A program made the translations under genes and the position numbers. Under the pieces are notes generated by a model. It did no database searches. It was not told the origin of the DNA and was given only the letters and a program-made list of their open reading frames with translations. Positions 44,845 through 54,345 of a stretch of DNA of 64,000 nt are shown piece after piece (within the stretch, counting starts at the first letter, position 1; every line of letters begins with the position of its first letter). This stretch comes from Dechloromonas hankyongensis (GTDB lineage: Bacteria > Pseudomonadota > Gammaproteobacteria > Burkholderiales > Rhodocyclaceae): the NCBI RefSeq assembly GCF_022012295.1, contig NZ_JAKLTN010000003.1:1-64000 (forward strand), written 5' to 3'.

Positions 44845-46188
44845 CTACTCGCCTGCCACCGTCATGCGGTCGAGCAGGATGGAGCCGGTCTGCTTGGTAC
44901 CCCGCACCTGCACGTCATTGCCGACCGCAACGATGCCGGCCAGCATAGCCTTCAGATTGCCGGCGATGGTGATTTCCTCGACCGGATGGACGATCTTGCC
45001 GTTCTCGACCCAGTAGCCGGCGGCGCCGCGCGAATAGTCGCCGGTTACGTAGTTGATGCCGTGGCCGAGCAGTTCGGTGACCAGCAGGCCGCGCCCCATC
45101 TGGGCAAGCAGGCCGTCCAGGTCGTACTGTCCGGGCTGGATGATCAGGTTGTGGCTGCCGCCGGCATTGGCCGTGGTGTGCATGCCCAGCTTGCGGGCCG
45201 TGTAGGCGCTCAGGAAGTAGCCTTGCAGGATGCCGCCGGTGACGATGTCGCGATCGCGGGTCGCCACGCCGTCGCTGTCGAAGGCGGCGCTGCCCAGGCC
45301 GCAGGGAATATGCGGTCGTTCGGCGATATGTACAAAATCGGGCATGACCTTCTTGCCCAGGTGATCGAGCAGGAAAGAGGCCTTGCGGTAGAGCGCGCCG
45401 CCGCTGGCGGCATGGACCAGGCTGCCGAGCAGGCCGCCGGCCAGCGGCGCCTCGAAGACGACCGGATATTCGCCGGTCTTGATCTTGCGGCCGCCGAGGC
45501 GGGCCACCGCGCGCTCGGCGGCGATGCGGCCGACCTGCTGCGGGTCGTCGAGACGCGTCGCGTCGCGGTGCGTGGTATACCAGTCGTCCCGCTGCATGGC
45601 GTCCTGCTCGCCGGCGATCACCGAGCAGGAAATGTAATGGCGCGAGGTCGGATAGCCACCCATGAAGCCCAGGCTGTTGGCCGACACGAAATGTGCCTGC
45701 TGGGTCGAGATCGACGCCCCTTCCGAGTTGCTGACCAGCGGGCTGGCGTCGAAAGCCGCCTGTTCGCAACGGCGCGCCGTTTCGATCGATTCCTCGACGC
45801 TGAGCGCCCACGGGTGGTAAAGATCGAGGTCGGGACAATCCTTGGCCATCAGCGCCGCGTCGGCCAGGCCGGCACAATCGTCCTCGGCGGTGAAGCGGGC
45901 GATATTGAGCGCCGCCTCGACCGTTTCGCGCAGCGCCTGCGCCGAAAAATCGGAGGTGCTGGCGTAGCCCTTGCGCTGGCCGGAATAGACGGTGATGCCG
46001 ATGCCCTTGTCGCGATTGAATTCGATGGTCTCGACCTCGTCGCAACGCACCGAGACCGATTGCCCGAAGCCCTCCGAGACATCGACTTCGCAGGCCGTCG
46101 CGCCCTTGGCGCTGGCGTGTTTGAGCACATCCTCGGCAAGTTGCTGCAGGGTGGCGAAGGCGTAGGAAAATGCGGCGGTTTCGGACAT
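44845..46188 (-). CDS. pmbA: Metalloprotease PmbA (TldE)
   Basis: A 447-residue TldD/TldE-family protein. In E. coli TldD/TldE heterodimers degrade unfolded peptides and process microcin B17 and CcdA. TldE/PmbA lacks the HExxxH zinc site and serves as partner; no such motif is visible here. Family blocks are VSVRCDEVETIEFNRDKGIGITVYSGQRKGYAS and the glycine-rich C-terminal half (GSAAFDSDGVATRDRDIVTGGILQGYFLS; GINYVTGDYSRGAAGYWVENG). It is divergent from darP by about 70 bases, an arrangement common in proteobacteria. Confidence 0.95.
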   Translation of the reverse strand: MSETAAFSYAFATLQQLAEDVLKHASAKGATACEVDVSEGFGQSVSVRCDEVETIEFNRDKGIGITVYSGQRKGYASTSDFSAQALRETVEAALNIARFTAEDDCAGLADAALMAKDCPDLDLYHPWALSVEESIETARRCEQAAFDASPLVSNSEGASISTQQAHFVSANSLGFMGGYPTSRHYISCSVIAGEQDAMQRDDWYTTHRDATRLDDPQQVGRIAAERAVARLGGRKIKTGEYPVVFEAPLAGGLLGSLVHAASGGALYRKASFLLDHLGKKVMPDFVHIAERPHIPCGLGSAAFDSDGVATRDRDIVTGGILQGYFLSAYTARKLGMHTTANAGGSHNLIIQPGQYDLDGLLAQMGRGLLVTELLGHGINYVTGDYSRGAAGYWVENGKIVHPVEEITIAGNLKAMLAGIVAVGNDVQVRGTKQTGSILLDRMTVAGE

Positions 46189-46257
46189 GAGAGGGGCGTC
46201 TGAACGGGAAAATCGCTATCATAACAGCCCGCCCTTGACCGCCCCTGATTGGTTTCC

Positions 46258-46794
46258 ATGCAAGACGAAGATTTCACCGAAGACACCGGCCGCCCCTCGA
46301 AAACCAAGCAGAAGGAGGCGATGCATGAATTGCGCGATCTGGGAGCCGAATTGGTCGAGCTTTCGGTCGGACAGCTAAAACGCATCAACGTGCCGGAAAA
46401 TATTTTCGACGCCGTGCGCGAATGCCAAAAGATCACCGCCCACGGCGCCCGCCGGCGGCAGATCCAGTACCTCGGCAAGCTGATGCGCGGCGTCGACGAC
46501 GAGCCGATTCGCGCCGGGCTGGCCTTACTGCGCGGCGAATCGTCCGCCGAAACGGCCCGCCTGCACCGCCTGGAGCGCTTCCGCACCCGCCTGCTGGAAG
46601 ACGAGGCCGTCCTCACCGAAATTGCCGCCCTATGGCCGGGCGTCGACCTGCAGCACCTGCGCACCCTGCGCCGCAATGCCTTGAAGGAAAAGGAAAACAA
46701 CAAGCCGCCGAAGAACTTCCGCGCCATTTTCCAGATCCTGCAGGAACTCGATCAGAAGGGCACCCCGGCTGCTGAGGAGAGCGACGATGAATGA
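46258..46794 (+). CDS. darP: Ribosome biogenesis factor DarP (YjgA, DUF615)
   Basis: A 178-residue dual-domain helical protein that binds late 50S precursors around the peptidyl-transferase centre. The characteristic start (SKTKQKEAMHELRDLGAELVELSVGQLKRINVPE) and the KITAHGARRRQIQYLGKLMR block are present, with the C-terminal RTLRRNALKEKENNKPPKNFRAIFQIL. The ATG at 46258 is preferred over a TTG three codons earlier. It overlaps mog by eight bases and is divergent from pmbA. Confidence 0.95.
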   Translation: MQDEDFTEDTGRPSKTKQKEAMHELRDLGAELVELSVGQLKRINVPENIFDAVRECQKITAHGARRRQIQYLGKLMRGVDDEPIRAGLALLRGESSAETARLHRLERFRTRLLEDEAVLTEIAALWPGVDLQHLRTLRRNALKEKENNKPPKNFRAIFQILQELDQKGTPAAEESDDE

Positions 46795-47371
46795 GGAACT
46801 GATGGTCGGCCTGGTCTCGATCAGCGACCGCGCATCGACCGGCGTTTATGAAGACAAGGGCATTCCGGCCCTGCAGGAATGGCTGTCGTCGGCCCTGACC
46901 TCGCCGTGGCGGGCTGAAACCCGGCTCATCGCCGACGACCAGCCGACCATCGAGCAGGCGCTGATCGAACTGGTCGATCAGGCCGGCTGCCATCTGGTGT
47001 TGACCACCGGTGGCACCGGCCCGGCCTTGCGCGACGTCACCCCGGAAGCGACGCTGGCCGTCGCCGACAAGGAAATGCCGGGCTTCGGCGAGGAAATGCG
47101 CCGCATCAGCCTCAACTTCGTGCCGACTGCCATCCTGTCGCGGCAGGTCGCGGTCATCCGCAAGCAGGCGCTAATCATCAACCTGCCCGGCCAACCGAAG
47201 TCGATCAAGGAAACCCTGGAAGGCGTCCGCGCCGCCGACGGCACGGTCAGCCACGTCGGCATCTTCGCCGCCGTGCCTTACTGCATCGACCTGATAGGCG
47301 GCCCTTATGCCGAAACCAACGAAGCCGTGATCAAGGCCTTCCGGCCCAAGTCGGCGATCCGCCCGAAGTAG
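46787..47371 (+). CDS. mog: Molybdopterin adenylyltransferase
   Basis: A 194-residue MogA/MoaB-fold enzyme that adenylates molybdopterin before molybdenum insertion. The signature LVLTTGGTGPALRDVTPEATLAVADKEMPGFGEEMR is intact, as is the INLPGQPKSIKETLEGV block. GLVSISDRASTGVYEDKGIPAL at the start matches Mog proteins rather than MoaB. A tandem duplication of about 13 bases covers its stop codon. It is coupled to darP by an eight-base overlap. A molybdoenzyme client is not in this window now that msrP is lost. Confidence 0.93.
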   Translation: MNEELMVGLVSISDRASTGVYEDKGIPALQEWLSSALTSPWRAETRLIADDQPTIEQALIELVDQAGCHLVLTTGGTGPALRDVTPEATLAVADKEMPGFGEEMRRISLNFVPTAILSRQVAVIRKQALIINLPGQPKSIKETLEGVRAADGTVSHVGIFAAVPYCIDLIGGPYAETNEAVIKAFRPKSAIRPK

Positions 47372-47398
47372 GCCGCCCGAAGTAGGCCGCCGGAAGCG

Positions 47399-48967
47399 TC
47401 AGGCGGCGCCGAGCACGCTCTGGCGGTAGCGCGCCAGTTCGTAATCCGGCGTCTGCTCGACCATGGCCACCGGCTCCAGCACGAAGCGCTGGCCGCCGCG
47501 GGCATATTCCAGCGACTCGCGCGGCGAGAAGGAACCGAAAGGCAGAATAGCGCGCAGCTCGCCGGGTTCGCAGCCATCGCGCAGCAGCAACGCCGGCGTC
47601 GTGGCCGCCGCGCCATAGCTGGAAGCCGACCTGACCCGCACCTCCTCGGCATCGACCTGGCGGGCCAGCGCCTCAATCCCCACCCGTGCCTCGTTTTCGG
47701 CAAGCCGCTGATAGCGGCGGACGACGCCGACCAGCCAGTTGTCGCCCCCCTCCGGTTGCAAGGCGACCAGAGCGCCGACCTTCAGCCATTCGCCTGGCAC
47801 GTCGCCGAGAACGGCGCCAAAACCGCCGCGGCTAACGTTCTCAACTACCCAGCTCTCGACCGGCAAACCGGCCGGACGGCCGCCGAATTCGCCGGAAAAG
47901 ACGACGAAGGCATTGACCAGTCCGTGCAAGACCGACATCCGGTGCATGACTCGATGCCGAACGTGCTTGCGCTGCGGCGGTATGGGCGCCAGGTAGCTGG
48001 ATAGATGCGTGAGCACCCGGATCAGCAGCTTGGGGTGATACTGCCCGCCGAGGTCGATGGCCGGCGGCACGTCGCCACCCCGTTCCAAGTCATCAAGCAG
48101 CGCTCGCATCGCCTGGTGGGCGTCACCGGGCTTGATGAAGCGCTGCGTCGGCGTGGCATACTCCGGCATCCGGGCCAGGCGTTGCGGCGCCTGGGCCTGG
48201 CGCAGATCGCACCAATACACGCTGTCGATCAAGGCGGTACGCGTGAACACGAAGCCGCTCAGGTAATGGCCGATTAGCTTTTCGGCGATTTCGATTTCGA
48301 GCGGCAGCAAACTGCCCAACGAGGCGGCCTGGAAAACCATGACCCGCTCGTACTCGAGCACGGGTGAAGACATCCCGGCCCGGCCGGGCATGGCAACCGA
48401 ACGCTCGGCCACGCCGCCCTCCTCGGCGGCGAGCAATGCCTTGCCGAGAGGCCGCCACGATTCCGTGCGCAACGGACCGTAGTGGAACTGCTCCCACTTC
48501 AGCACACAGCCGAGAGCCGCGATCAGACTGGCCGACAGCGCCGGCAACACCGATTTCGGCAATTCTCCGGGACGCGGCTTGTCGGTAACCTTGACCAGGC
48601 ACCGCTCGTAGGCGACCGACAGCAAGGTCCAAAAACCGTAATTGATCGACCACAGGCGCTTTTCCTCGGAACGGGACAGCCGTGCCGCCTGGAAATATTC
48701 GCGCGACAGCCGCTTCAGATGCGGCCAGGCGGTTTCCTCGAGGGCCTGCGCCACTTCGTACAGGCGATCCACCGGAAAGTCGTCGACGCCGGTGACCGAT
48801 TCTAGCCAACCGGTAATCTCGTCCAGCGCCTTGAAGGCATTGTCCTTCGGCAAGTCGTTCAGGATCTTGCGCATCTCGCGCGGATTGGCCAGCGGATGAT
48901 CGTTCTTTTGGCCAAAAATACCACCCAGCGTGGCTACCTTATCGAACACGACGTTCCCCGTTTTCAA
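47399..48967 (-). CDS. Large protein with C-terminal PilZ-like domain
   Basis: A 522-residue cytoplasmic protein. The first 330 residues are helical and without a domain I recognise ([39 protein letters not shown]). At about residues 335-445 a PilZ-like region appears: RKHVRHRV fits the RxxxR c-di-GMP motif and [14 protein letters not shown] fits the (D/N)xSxxG motif, with beta strands after. It may therefore be a c-di-GMP effector. The last 80 residues are another beta-rich stretch. It is convergent with mog and divergent from thyA. No closer function can be assigned. Confidence 0.8.
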   Translation of the reverse strand: MKTGNVVFDKVATLGGIFGQKNDHPLANPREMRKILNDLPKDNAFKALDEITGWLESVTGVDDFPVDRLYEVAQALEETAWPHLKRLSREYFQAARLSRSEEKRLWSINYGFWTLLSVAYERCLVKVTDKPRPGELPKSVLPALSASLIAALGCVLKWEQFHYGPLRTESWRPLGKALLAAEEGGVAERSVAMPGRAGMSSPVLEYERVMVFQAASLGSLLPLEIEIAEKLIGHYLSGFVFTRTALIDSVYWCDLRQAQAPQRLARMPEYATPTQRFIKPGDAHQAMRALLDDLERGGDVPPAIDLGGQYHPKLLIRVLTHLSSYLAPIPPQRKHVRHRVMHRMSVLHGLVNAFVVFSGEFGGRPAGLPVESWVVENVSRGGFGAVLGDVPGEWLKVGALVALQPEGGDNWLVGVVRRYQRLAENEARVGIEALARQVDAEEVRVRSASSYGAAATTPALLLRDGCEPGELRAILPFGSFSPRESLEYARGGQRFVLEPVAMVEQTPDYELARYRQSVLGAA

Positions 48968-49127
48968 TGTGTTTGCAGTGCAAATTGCAATTTTTACACC
49001 AAAAGGCGGGTATTTTTTCCATCTGCGACGAATTTTGTATCTTTACATTGCGTGCACGCCACTGCCCCGACCGGCGGATCAGCAAGTAAAATGCTCTTTT
49101 CGTCTCTTCATCCGGATACTCACCCCG

Positions 49128-49922
49128 ATGCAGCAATATCTCGACCTGATGCGCCACGTGCTGGAACACGGCAACGACAAGTCCGACCGTACCGGCACCG
49201 GTACCCGCTCGGTCTTCGGCTGGCAGATGCGTTTCGACCTGAGTCAGGGCTTCCCGGTCATGACTACCAAGAAGCTGCATCTCAAGTCGATCATCCACGA
49301 ACTGCTGTGGTTCATCCAGGGCGATACCAACATCAAATACCTGCAGGACAACGGCGTCCGCATCTGGGACGAGTGGGCCGACGAAAACGGCGACCTCGGC
49401 CCGGTCTACGGCAAGCAATGGCGGCGCTGGGAAACGCCGGACGGCCGCCTGATCGACCAGATCACGCAACTGGTGCACAGCCTGAAGAACAATCCGGATT
49501 CGCGCCGCCACATCGTCTCCGCCTGGAACCCGGGCGACGTCGACAGCATGGCCCTGCCGCCCTGCCACTGCCTGTTCCAGTTCTATGTCGCCCACGGCAA
49601 GCTGAGCTGCCAGCTTTACCAGCGCTCGGCCGACATCTTCCTCGGCGTTCCCTTCAATATCGCCTCGTACGCGCTGTTCACGATGATGCTGGCGCAGGTC
49701 TGCGGCTACCAGCCGGGCGATTTCGTGCATACCTTCGGCGACGCCCACCTCTATTCGAACCACGTCGAGCAGGCCAGGCTGCAACTGAGCCGTGAGCCGC
49801 GCCCCTTGCCGACCATGTGGATCAACCCGGAAGTGAAGGACCTCTTCGCCTTCCGCTTCGAGGATTTCCGCCTCGACGGCTACGACCCGCACCCGCACAT
49901 TCCGGCACCGGTCGCCGTCTGA
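49128..49922 (+). CDS. thyA: Thymidylate synthase
   Basis: A 264-residue ThyA that methylates dUMP with methylene-tetrahydrofolate. The catalytic cysteine is in [13 protein letters not shown]; the folate and dUMP sites include [36 protein letters not shown] and [12 protein letters not shown]. Length equals the E. coli enzyme. The frame is open 66 codons upstream, but the ATG at 49128 ([15 protein letters not shown]) is the family start. folA is 4.4 kb downstream on the same strand rather than adjacent, with a kinase, pgi and other genes between. Confidence 0.98.
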   Translation: MQQYLDLMRHVLEHGNDKSDRTGTGTRSVFGWQMRFDLSQGFPVMTTKKLHLKSIIHELLWFIQGDTNIKYLQDNGVRIWDEWADENGDLGPVYGKQWRRWETPDGRLIDQITQLVHSLKNNPDSRRHIVSAWNPGDVDSMALPPCHCLFQFYVAHGKLSCQLYQRSADIFLGVPFNIASYALFTMMLAQVCGYQPGDFVHTFGDAHLYSNHVEQARLQLSREPRPLPTMWINPEVKDLFAFRFEDFRLDGYDPHPHIPAPVAV

Positions 49923-49966
49923 AAATATTCCCCGGCGGCGCCAGGCGGCCGCCCGGTTGGCAAATC

Positions 49967-50206
49967 TCAGTTGGCAACCTTCACCCAGCCCTTGGCCTCC
50001 ATGCAGGCGTGCATGCGGCGAACGCTGGCGTTAGTCACCATGCCGTCGGTTCCGGAATAGGTTTGCGCCTTGCATTGTGTTTCATCCGCCTTATAGTCGG
50101 CGTCGCTCGCCCCCGGTCTCGCCCAGTGCCAGGACGGAAACAGGGCGCAGGCGGCGAGCGGCAGGAACAGGGCAAAGGCCAGGGCGTGTCGGGGGAAAAT
50201 GGTCAT
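49967..50206 (-). CDS. Small predicted lipoprotein
   Basis: A 79-residue protein with a lipobox (LPLAAC, lipidated cysteine at position 20) after a short hydrophobic signal (HALAFALFLPLAA). The mature part is about 60 residues: DADYKADETQCKAQTYSGTD, then SVRRMHACMEAKGWVKV, a pattern of small envelope lipoproteins with two cysteines that may form a disulfide. I do not recognise a named family. The gene points toward the thyA end and is divergent from the histidine kinase by about 100 bases. Signal and lipobox make it a real gene rather than a shadow of the kinase frame. Confidence 0.78.
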   Translation of the reverse strand: MTIFPRHALAFALFLPLAACALFPSWHWARPGASDADYKADETQCKAQTYSGTDGMVTNASVRRMHACMEAKGWVKVAN

Positions 50207-50305
50207 GTGTCGCGTCGACAGGAATGAGGCGCCCATCTTACACAGTCGGCCGTACCGCAATGCACAAGGCGGCGAGCGGCCGATACCGGTAGAATCGCGG
50301 CCATC

Positions 50306-52507
50306 ATGCGCGAACGCCTTCGCTCCCTCCTCCACCGCCCGAGCACGCTGGCTGGCTTGTTCGGCGTTGCGGTCGGCATCATCCTGTGTGCCAGCGCTGC
50401 GCTGCTGGCCTGGAGCCTGCGCCAGGAAGCCATCGAGGAATGGCAGACCCAGCTCGGCAACATTTCGCTGACCATCGGCGAAAACGTCGCGCAGTCGCTG
50501 TCGTCGGCAGACCGGGTGCTGCTCGGCATGGTCGAGCGCATCGAAGCGACCGGCATACGTTCCGCGGAGGACGTGCACAAACAGATGTCCAGCCAGGCCG
50601 TCCATCGCATGCTGCGCGACAAGATCGAGGGTCTGCCGCAGATCGACGTGGCAACCATCACCGACCGGGACGGCAAGGTCGTCAATTTCACCCGCTCCTG
50701 GCCGCCCCCGCCGATCGACCTGTCCGATCGCGACTATTACCAGGCGCACATCGGCAACCCGGCGATCAAAACCTACGTCAGCATGCCGGTCAAAAACAAG
50801 GGCAACGGCAAATGGACCTTCTACCTGTCCCGGCGCCTGAACGATGCCGACGGCCAGTTCATGGGCATGGCACTGGTCGGCCTGTCGGTCGACTTCTTCG
50901 AGGATTTCTTCCAGCACATCCACCTCGGGGAAGGGGCATCGCTTTCCATGCTGCGCCGGGATTTCCGTTATCTCGCCCGCTGGCCGCACAACGATGATGT
51001 GCTCGGCAAGCCCAACCTGAGCGGTTCCTCGCATCTGGTCATCGAGGTCATGCAGCAGCAGAGCGGCGTCGTCATCACCGAAGGCGAGCGCCTCGCCACG
51101 GGCAGCGTCGTCGAGGCCCGCATGGGTTCGCCGCGGCTGCTCGACCAGTTCCCGATCATCGTCAATGCAACGATTACGGAAGACCTTTATCTCGCCAGCT
51201 GGCGACGGTCGGTATCGGCCATCGTGTTCGTCGTCGGCGGCAGCCTGGCCATCCTGATCCTGATTTTCGTCCTGCTGGCCCGACTGCTCAGGCAACGCGA
51301 AAACGATGCGAAAAACCTGCTCGCCCTGAAGCAGCAGGCGGAAACCGCCAATACCGAGAAGAGCCGCTTCCTGGCCACCATGAGCCACGAAATACGCACG
51401 CCGCTGAACGGCGTGCTCGGTATGGCCCAATTGCTGCTGATGGAAGAGGTTTCCGAAGCCGAGCGCCACGAATATGCCCGGACCATCATCAGTTCCGGGC
51501 AGATCCTGCTCGCCTTGCTGAACGACATCCTCGACCTGTCCAAGATCGAGGCCGGGAAATTCGAACTGCAGAACGAGGTCTTCAGCCCGCAGCAAATCCT
51601 CGAGGAAACCGCCAGCCTGTTTGCGCAACTGGCCCTGGCCAAGGGTCTGGCCCTCGACTCGGCGTGGCTAGGCCCGGCCGACCGGCGCTACCGGGGCGAT
51701 CCGATCCGCCTGCGCCAGATCCTGTCCAATCTGGTCGGCAATGCCATCAAATTCTCCCATCAAGGATTCGTGCGCATCGAAGCCGACCAGATCGAGTCGG
51801 CGGACCACAAGGCCATGCTGGAATTTTCGGTCATCGACAGCGGCATCGGCATTCCGGCCGACAAACAGGCACTGCTCTTCCGCCCCTTCACCCAGGCCGA
51901 CACGTCGACGACGCGCCAATTCGGCGGCACCGGGCTGGGCCTGTCCATTACCCGCAACCTGGCCCGCTTGATGGGCGGCGAAGCCGGCGTCAACAGCGAA
52001 GTCGGAAAAGGCTCGCGCTTCTGGTTCCGCATTCCGGCCACTTTCCAGCCCGAGCACCAGGACAGCCGCAAAACGCCGCGCCCCGCACCGGTCGGCCGTA
52101 CGGAGACCAACCTGAGGGCGAGCGGACATGTGCTGGTGGCTGAAGACAATGCGACCAATCGCAAAGTGGTCGAAGCCTTGCTCAACAAGCTGGGCATACG
52201 CTCGGTCAGCGTCCGGAACGGACAGGAGGCGGTCGAACTCGTCACCAGCAGCGAGCGGCCCGACGCGGTACTTATGGATATCCAGATGCCTGTCATGGAC
52301 GGCCTGAGCGCCACGGAGCATATCCGGCGCTGGGAGCTGGAAAGCGGGCAGGCCCGCCTGCCGATCATCGCGCTGACGGGAGGCGCCTTCGAGGAAGACC
52401 GGCAACGCTGCCTGGAAGCCGGGATGGATGATTTCCTGACCAAACCGCTCAAGTTCGACCAACTGTCATCAGTCCTCGTCCAGTATCTCGGACAAGTCGA
52501 CGAGTGA
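50306..52507 (+). CDS. Hybrid sensor histidine kinase
   Basis: A 733-residue membrane kinase. Residues about 15-38 and 300-322 are membrane segments bracketing a periplasmic PDC/dCache sensor (GLPQIDVATITDRDGKVVNFTRSW; DRDYYQAHIGNPAIKTYVSMPVKNK). Then follow a HisKA domain with phosphoacceptor His361 (MSHEIRTPLNG), an HATPase domain (VGNAIKFS; DSGIGIPADKQALLF; GGTGLGLSI) and a receiver domain with phosphoacceptor Asp658 (VLMDIQMPVMDG). No output regulator or Hpt protein is next to it, so phosphotransfer partners must lie elsewhere. The ligand is unknown. Its last 39 bases are overlapped by a small antisense frame. Confidence 0.95.
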   Translation: MRERLRSLLHRPSTLAGLFGVAVGIILCASAALLAWSLRQEAIEEWQTQLGNISLTIGENVAQSLSSADRVLLGMVERIEATGIRSAEDVHKQMSSQAVHRMLRDKIEGLPQIDVATITDRDGKVVNFTRSWPPPPIDLSDRDYYQAHIGNPAIKTYVSMPVKNKGNGKWTFYLSRRLNDADGQFMGMALVGLSVDFFEDFFQHIHLGEGASLSMLRRDFRYLARWPHNDDVLGKPNLSGSSHLVIEVMQQQSGVVITEGERLATGSVVEARMGSPRLLDQFPIIVNATITEDLYLASWRRSVSAIVFVVGGSLAILILIFVLLARLLRQRENDAKNLLALKQQAETANTEKSRFLATMSHEIRTPLNGVLGMAQLLLMEEVSEAERHEYARTIISSGQILLALLNDILDLSKIEAGKFELQNEVFSPQQILEETASLFAQLALAKGLALDSAWLGPADRRYRGDPIRLRQILSNLVGNAIKFSHQGFVRIEADQIESADHKAMLEFSVIDSGIGIPADKQALLFRPFTQADTSTTRQFGGTGLGLSITRNLARLMGGEAGVNSEVGKGSRFWFRIPATFQPEHQDSRKTPRPAPVGRTETNLRASGHVLVAEDNATNRKVVEALLNKLGIRSVSVRNGQEAVELVTSSERPDAVLMDIQMPVMDGLSATEHIRRWELESGQARLPIIALTGGAFEEDRQRCLEAGMDDFLTKPLKFDQLSSVLVQYLGQVDE

Positions 52508-52657
52508 AGCGCCGCACGGCTTAAACCACGCCAAAGCGTCTGGCAATGCTGCATTCGGATCGTTCAGGGCAGTATCATAAGCCCCCAAAAAAGTGACAGG
52601 ATTCCAGCCAAGCCGAGCCGAGAGCTTCCAGCCCCCGCCCGGATTTGAGAAAATCAT
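52469..52657 (-). CDS. Possible small protein antisense to the kinase 3' end
   Basis: A 62-residue frame (MIFSNPGGGWKLSARLGWNP onward, ending VDLSEILDED) that fills the 245-base gap between the kinase and pgi. It overlaps the last 39 bases of the kinase on the opposite strand. The amino-acid mix is protein-like (tryptophans, balanced charge, acidic end), and codon use is less GC-rich at third positions than in the neighbours. Against it: no good ribosome site, no family I recognise. Low confidence. Confidence 0.35.
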   Translation of the reverse strand: MIFSNPGGGWKLSARLGWNPVTFLGAYDTALNDPNAALPDALAWFKPCGASLVDLSEILDED

Positions 52658-52752
52658 GCCGGCTACCGAAATCCACGACCGGACGAACGCAGCCGCGCCT
52701 TCCCGAACCACCTTTACCGGCCCGCCCGCGCAACCGGACTGACGACCTGGCT

Positions 52753-54342
52753 ATGACACTGACCCACACCCCGGCCTGGCAAGCGCTCGCCGCCCACGCC
52801 GAAGCCCTGCGCCTGCAGCATCTGCGCGACCTGTTCGCCACCAACGGGCAGCGCTTCGAGCGTTTTTCGCTCAAGCACAACGGCTTGCTGCTCGATTATT
52901 CAAAACAGCGCGTCACCGGCGAAACGATGGCCTTACTGCGCGACCTCGCCGCAACGGCCGATTTCAGCGGCTGGCGACGCCGGATGGTGGAGGGCGAAGC
53001 GATCAACCACACCGAAGGCCGGGCCGTCCGTCACATGGACTTGCGTGCCGGCGACGCGGCGCCGCCTGAAGTCAAGGGCGTGCTGCAGCGCATGGCCGAA
53101 TTCTGCGAACAGATCCACAGTGGCAGCTGGCGCGGTTTTTCCGGCGAGCGCATCACCGACGTGGTCAATCTCGGCATCGGCGGCTCCGACCTCGGTCCAC
53201 GCATGGCCGTCCATGCGCTGGCCGCTTGGCAGCAGCCCGACCTGCGCGTTCATTTCGTTTCCAACCTGGACAGCGCCGACCTGGCCAGCCGGCTGACCCG
53301 CCTCAACCCGCGCAGCACGCTGTTCATCGTCGCCAGTAAGACTTTCACGACGCTGGAAACGATGGCCAATGCACGTACCGCAAGAAACTGGATACTGGCT
53401 GCCGCCAACGACGACAAGGCCATCGCCCGGCATTTCGTCGCTGCATCGAGCAATCTTGCCGCCACCGCCGAATTCGGCATCGCAGCGAAAAACGTCTTCG
53501 AGTTCTGGGATTGGGTGGGTGGCCGCTTCTCGCTGTGGTCGGCCATCGGCCTGCCGATTGCGCTGGCTGTCGGCTACCGCCATTTCGAACGCCTGCTGGC
53601 CGGGGCACACGACATGGACGAGCATTTCATCAATGCACCGGCCGACGGCAACCTGCCGTTGACCCTGTCCCTGATCGCGCTGTGGAATACCAATTTCCTC
53701 GAGGCGCATAGCCAGGGGGTGTTCCCGTACAGCCATTCGCTGGCCCTGCTCCCCGCACACCTGCAGCAGCTCGAAATGGAGAGCAACGGCAAGCGCGCCA
53801 ACCGCGATGGCCTGGCCATCGACTATCCGACCAACCCGATTCTGTGGGGCGCCGCCGGCACCAACGGCCAGCACTCCTTTTTCCAGTTGCTGCATCAGGG
53901 CGGTGCGCTGGTCGCCAGTGACTTCATTGCGCTCGGTCAATCGGATTTCCCGCTGCCCGGTCACCACAGCGGCCTGCTCGCCAGCTGCCTGGCCCAATCA
54001 TCGGCCCTGGCTTTCGGCCAGACGGTCGATGAGGCACGGGCGGCCGGCATCCCCGAGCACCTGCTGCCTTTCCGCCGCTTCCCCGGCAACCAGCCGTCGA
54101 ATACCCTCGTACTACCCGAACTGAGCCCCTACACCCTCGGCCAGCTGATTGCGCTGTACGAGCACAAGGTATTCTGCCTCGGCGTGCTGTGGAACCTCAA
54201 TTCCTTCGACCAGTGGGGCGTCGAACTCGGCAAGCAACTGACCGGCCGCCTCGCCCCCTGCCTACGCGGCGAAACCGGTACCGACGCCCTGGACGCCTCG
54301 ACACGTGGCCTGATCACTCACCTACGCCAGTTCCGGACCTGA
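52753..54342 (+). CDS. pgi: Glucose-6-phosphate isomerase
   Basis: A 529-residue Pgi interconverting glucose-6-phosphate and fructose-6-phosphate. Family signatures are VVNLGIGGSDLGPRM, FIVASKTFTTLETM, the GRFSLWSAIGLPIAL segment and GTNGQHSFFQLLHQG (catalytic histidine); the C-terminal lysine region is NSFDQWGVELGK. It is about 20 residues shorter than the E. coli enzyme, mainly at the N-terminus, and the ATG at 52753 (MTLTHTPAWQALAAHA) is preferred over a TTG 36 codons earlier. folA begins three bases after its stop. Confidence 0.97.
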   Translation: MTLTHTPAWQALAAHAEALRLQHLRDLFATNGQRFERFSLKHNGLLLDYSKQRVTGETMALLRDLAATADFSGWRRRMVEGEAINHTEGRAVRHMDLRAGDAAPPEVKGVLQRMAEFCEQIHSGSWRGFSGERITDVVNLGIGGSDLGPRMAVHALAAWQQPDLRVHFVSNLDSADLASRLTRLNPRSTLFIVASKTFTTLETMANARTARNWILAAANDDKAIARHFVAASSNLAATAEFGIAAKNVFEFWDWVGGRFSLWSAIGLPIALAVGYRHFERLLAGAHDMDEHFINAPADGNLPLTLSLIALWNTNFLEAHSQGVFPYSHSLALLPAHLQQLEMESNGKRANRDGLAIDYPTNPILWGAAGTNGQHSFFQLLHQGGALVASDFIALGQSDFPLPGHHSGLLASCLAQSSALAFGQTVDEARAAGIPEHLLPFRRFPGNQPSNTLVLPELSPYTLGQLIALYEHKVFCLGVLWNLNSFDQWGVELGKQLTGRLAPCLRGETGTDALDASTRGLITHLRQFRT

Positions 54343-54345
54343 CCC

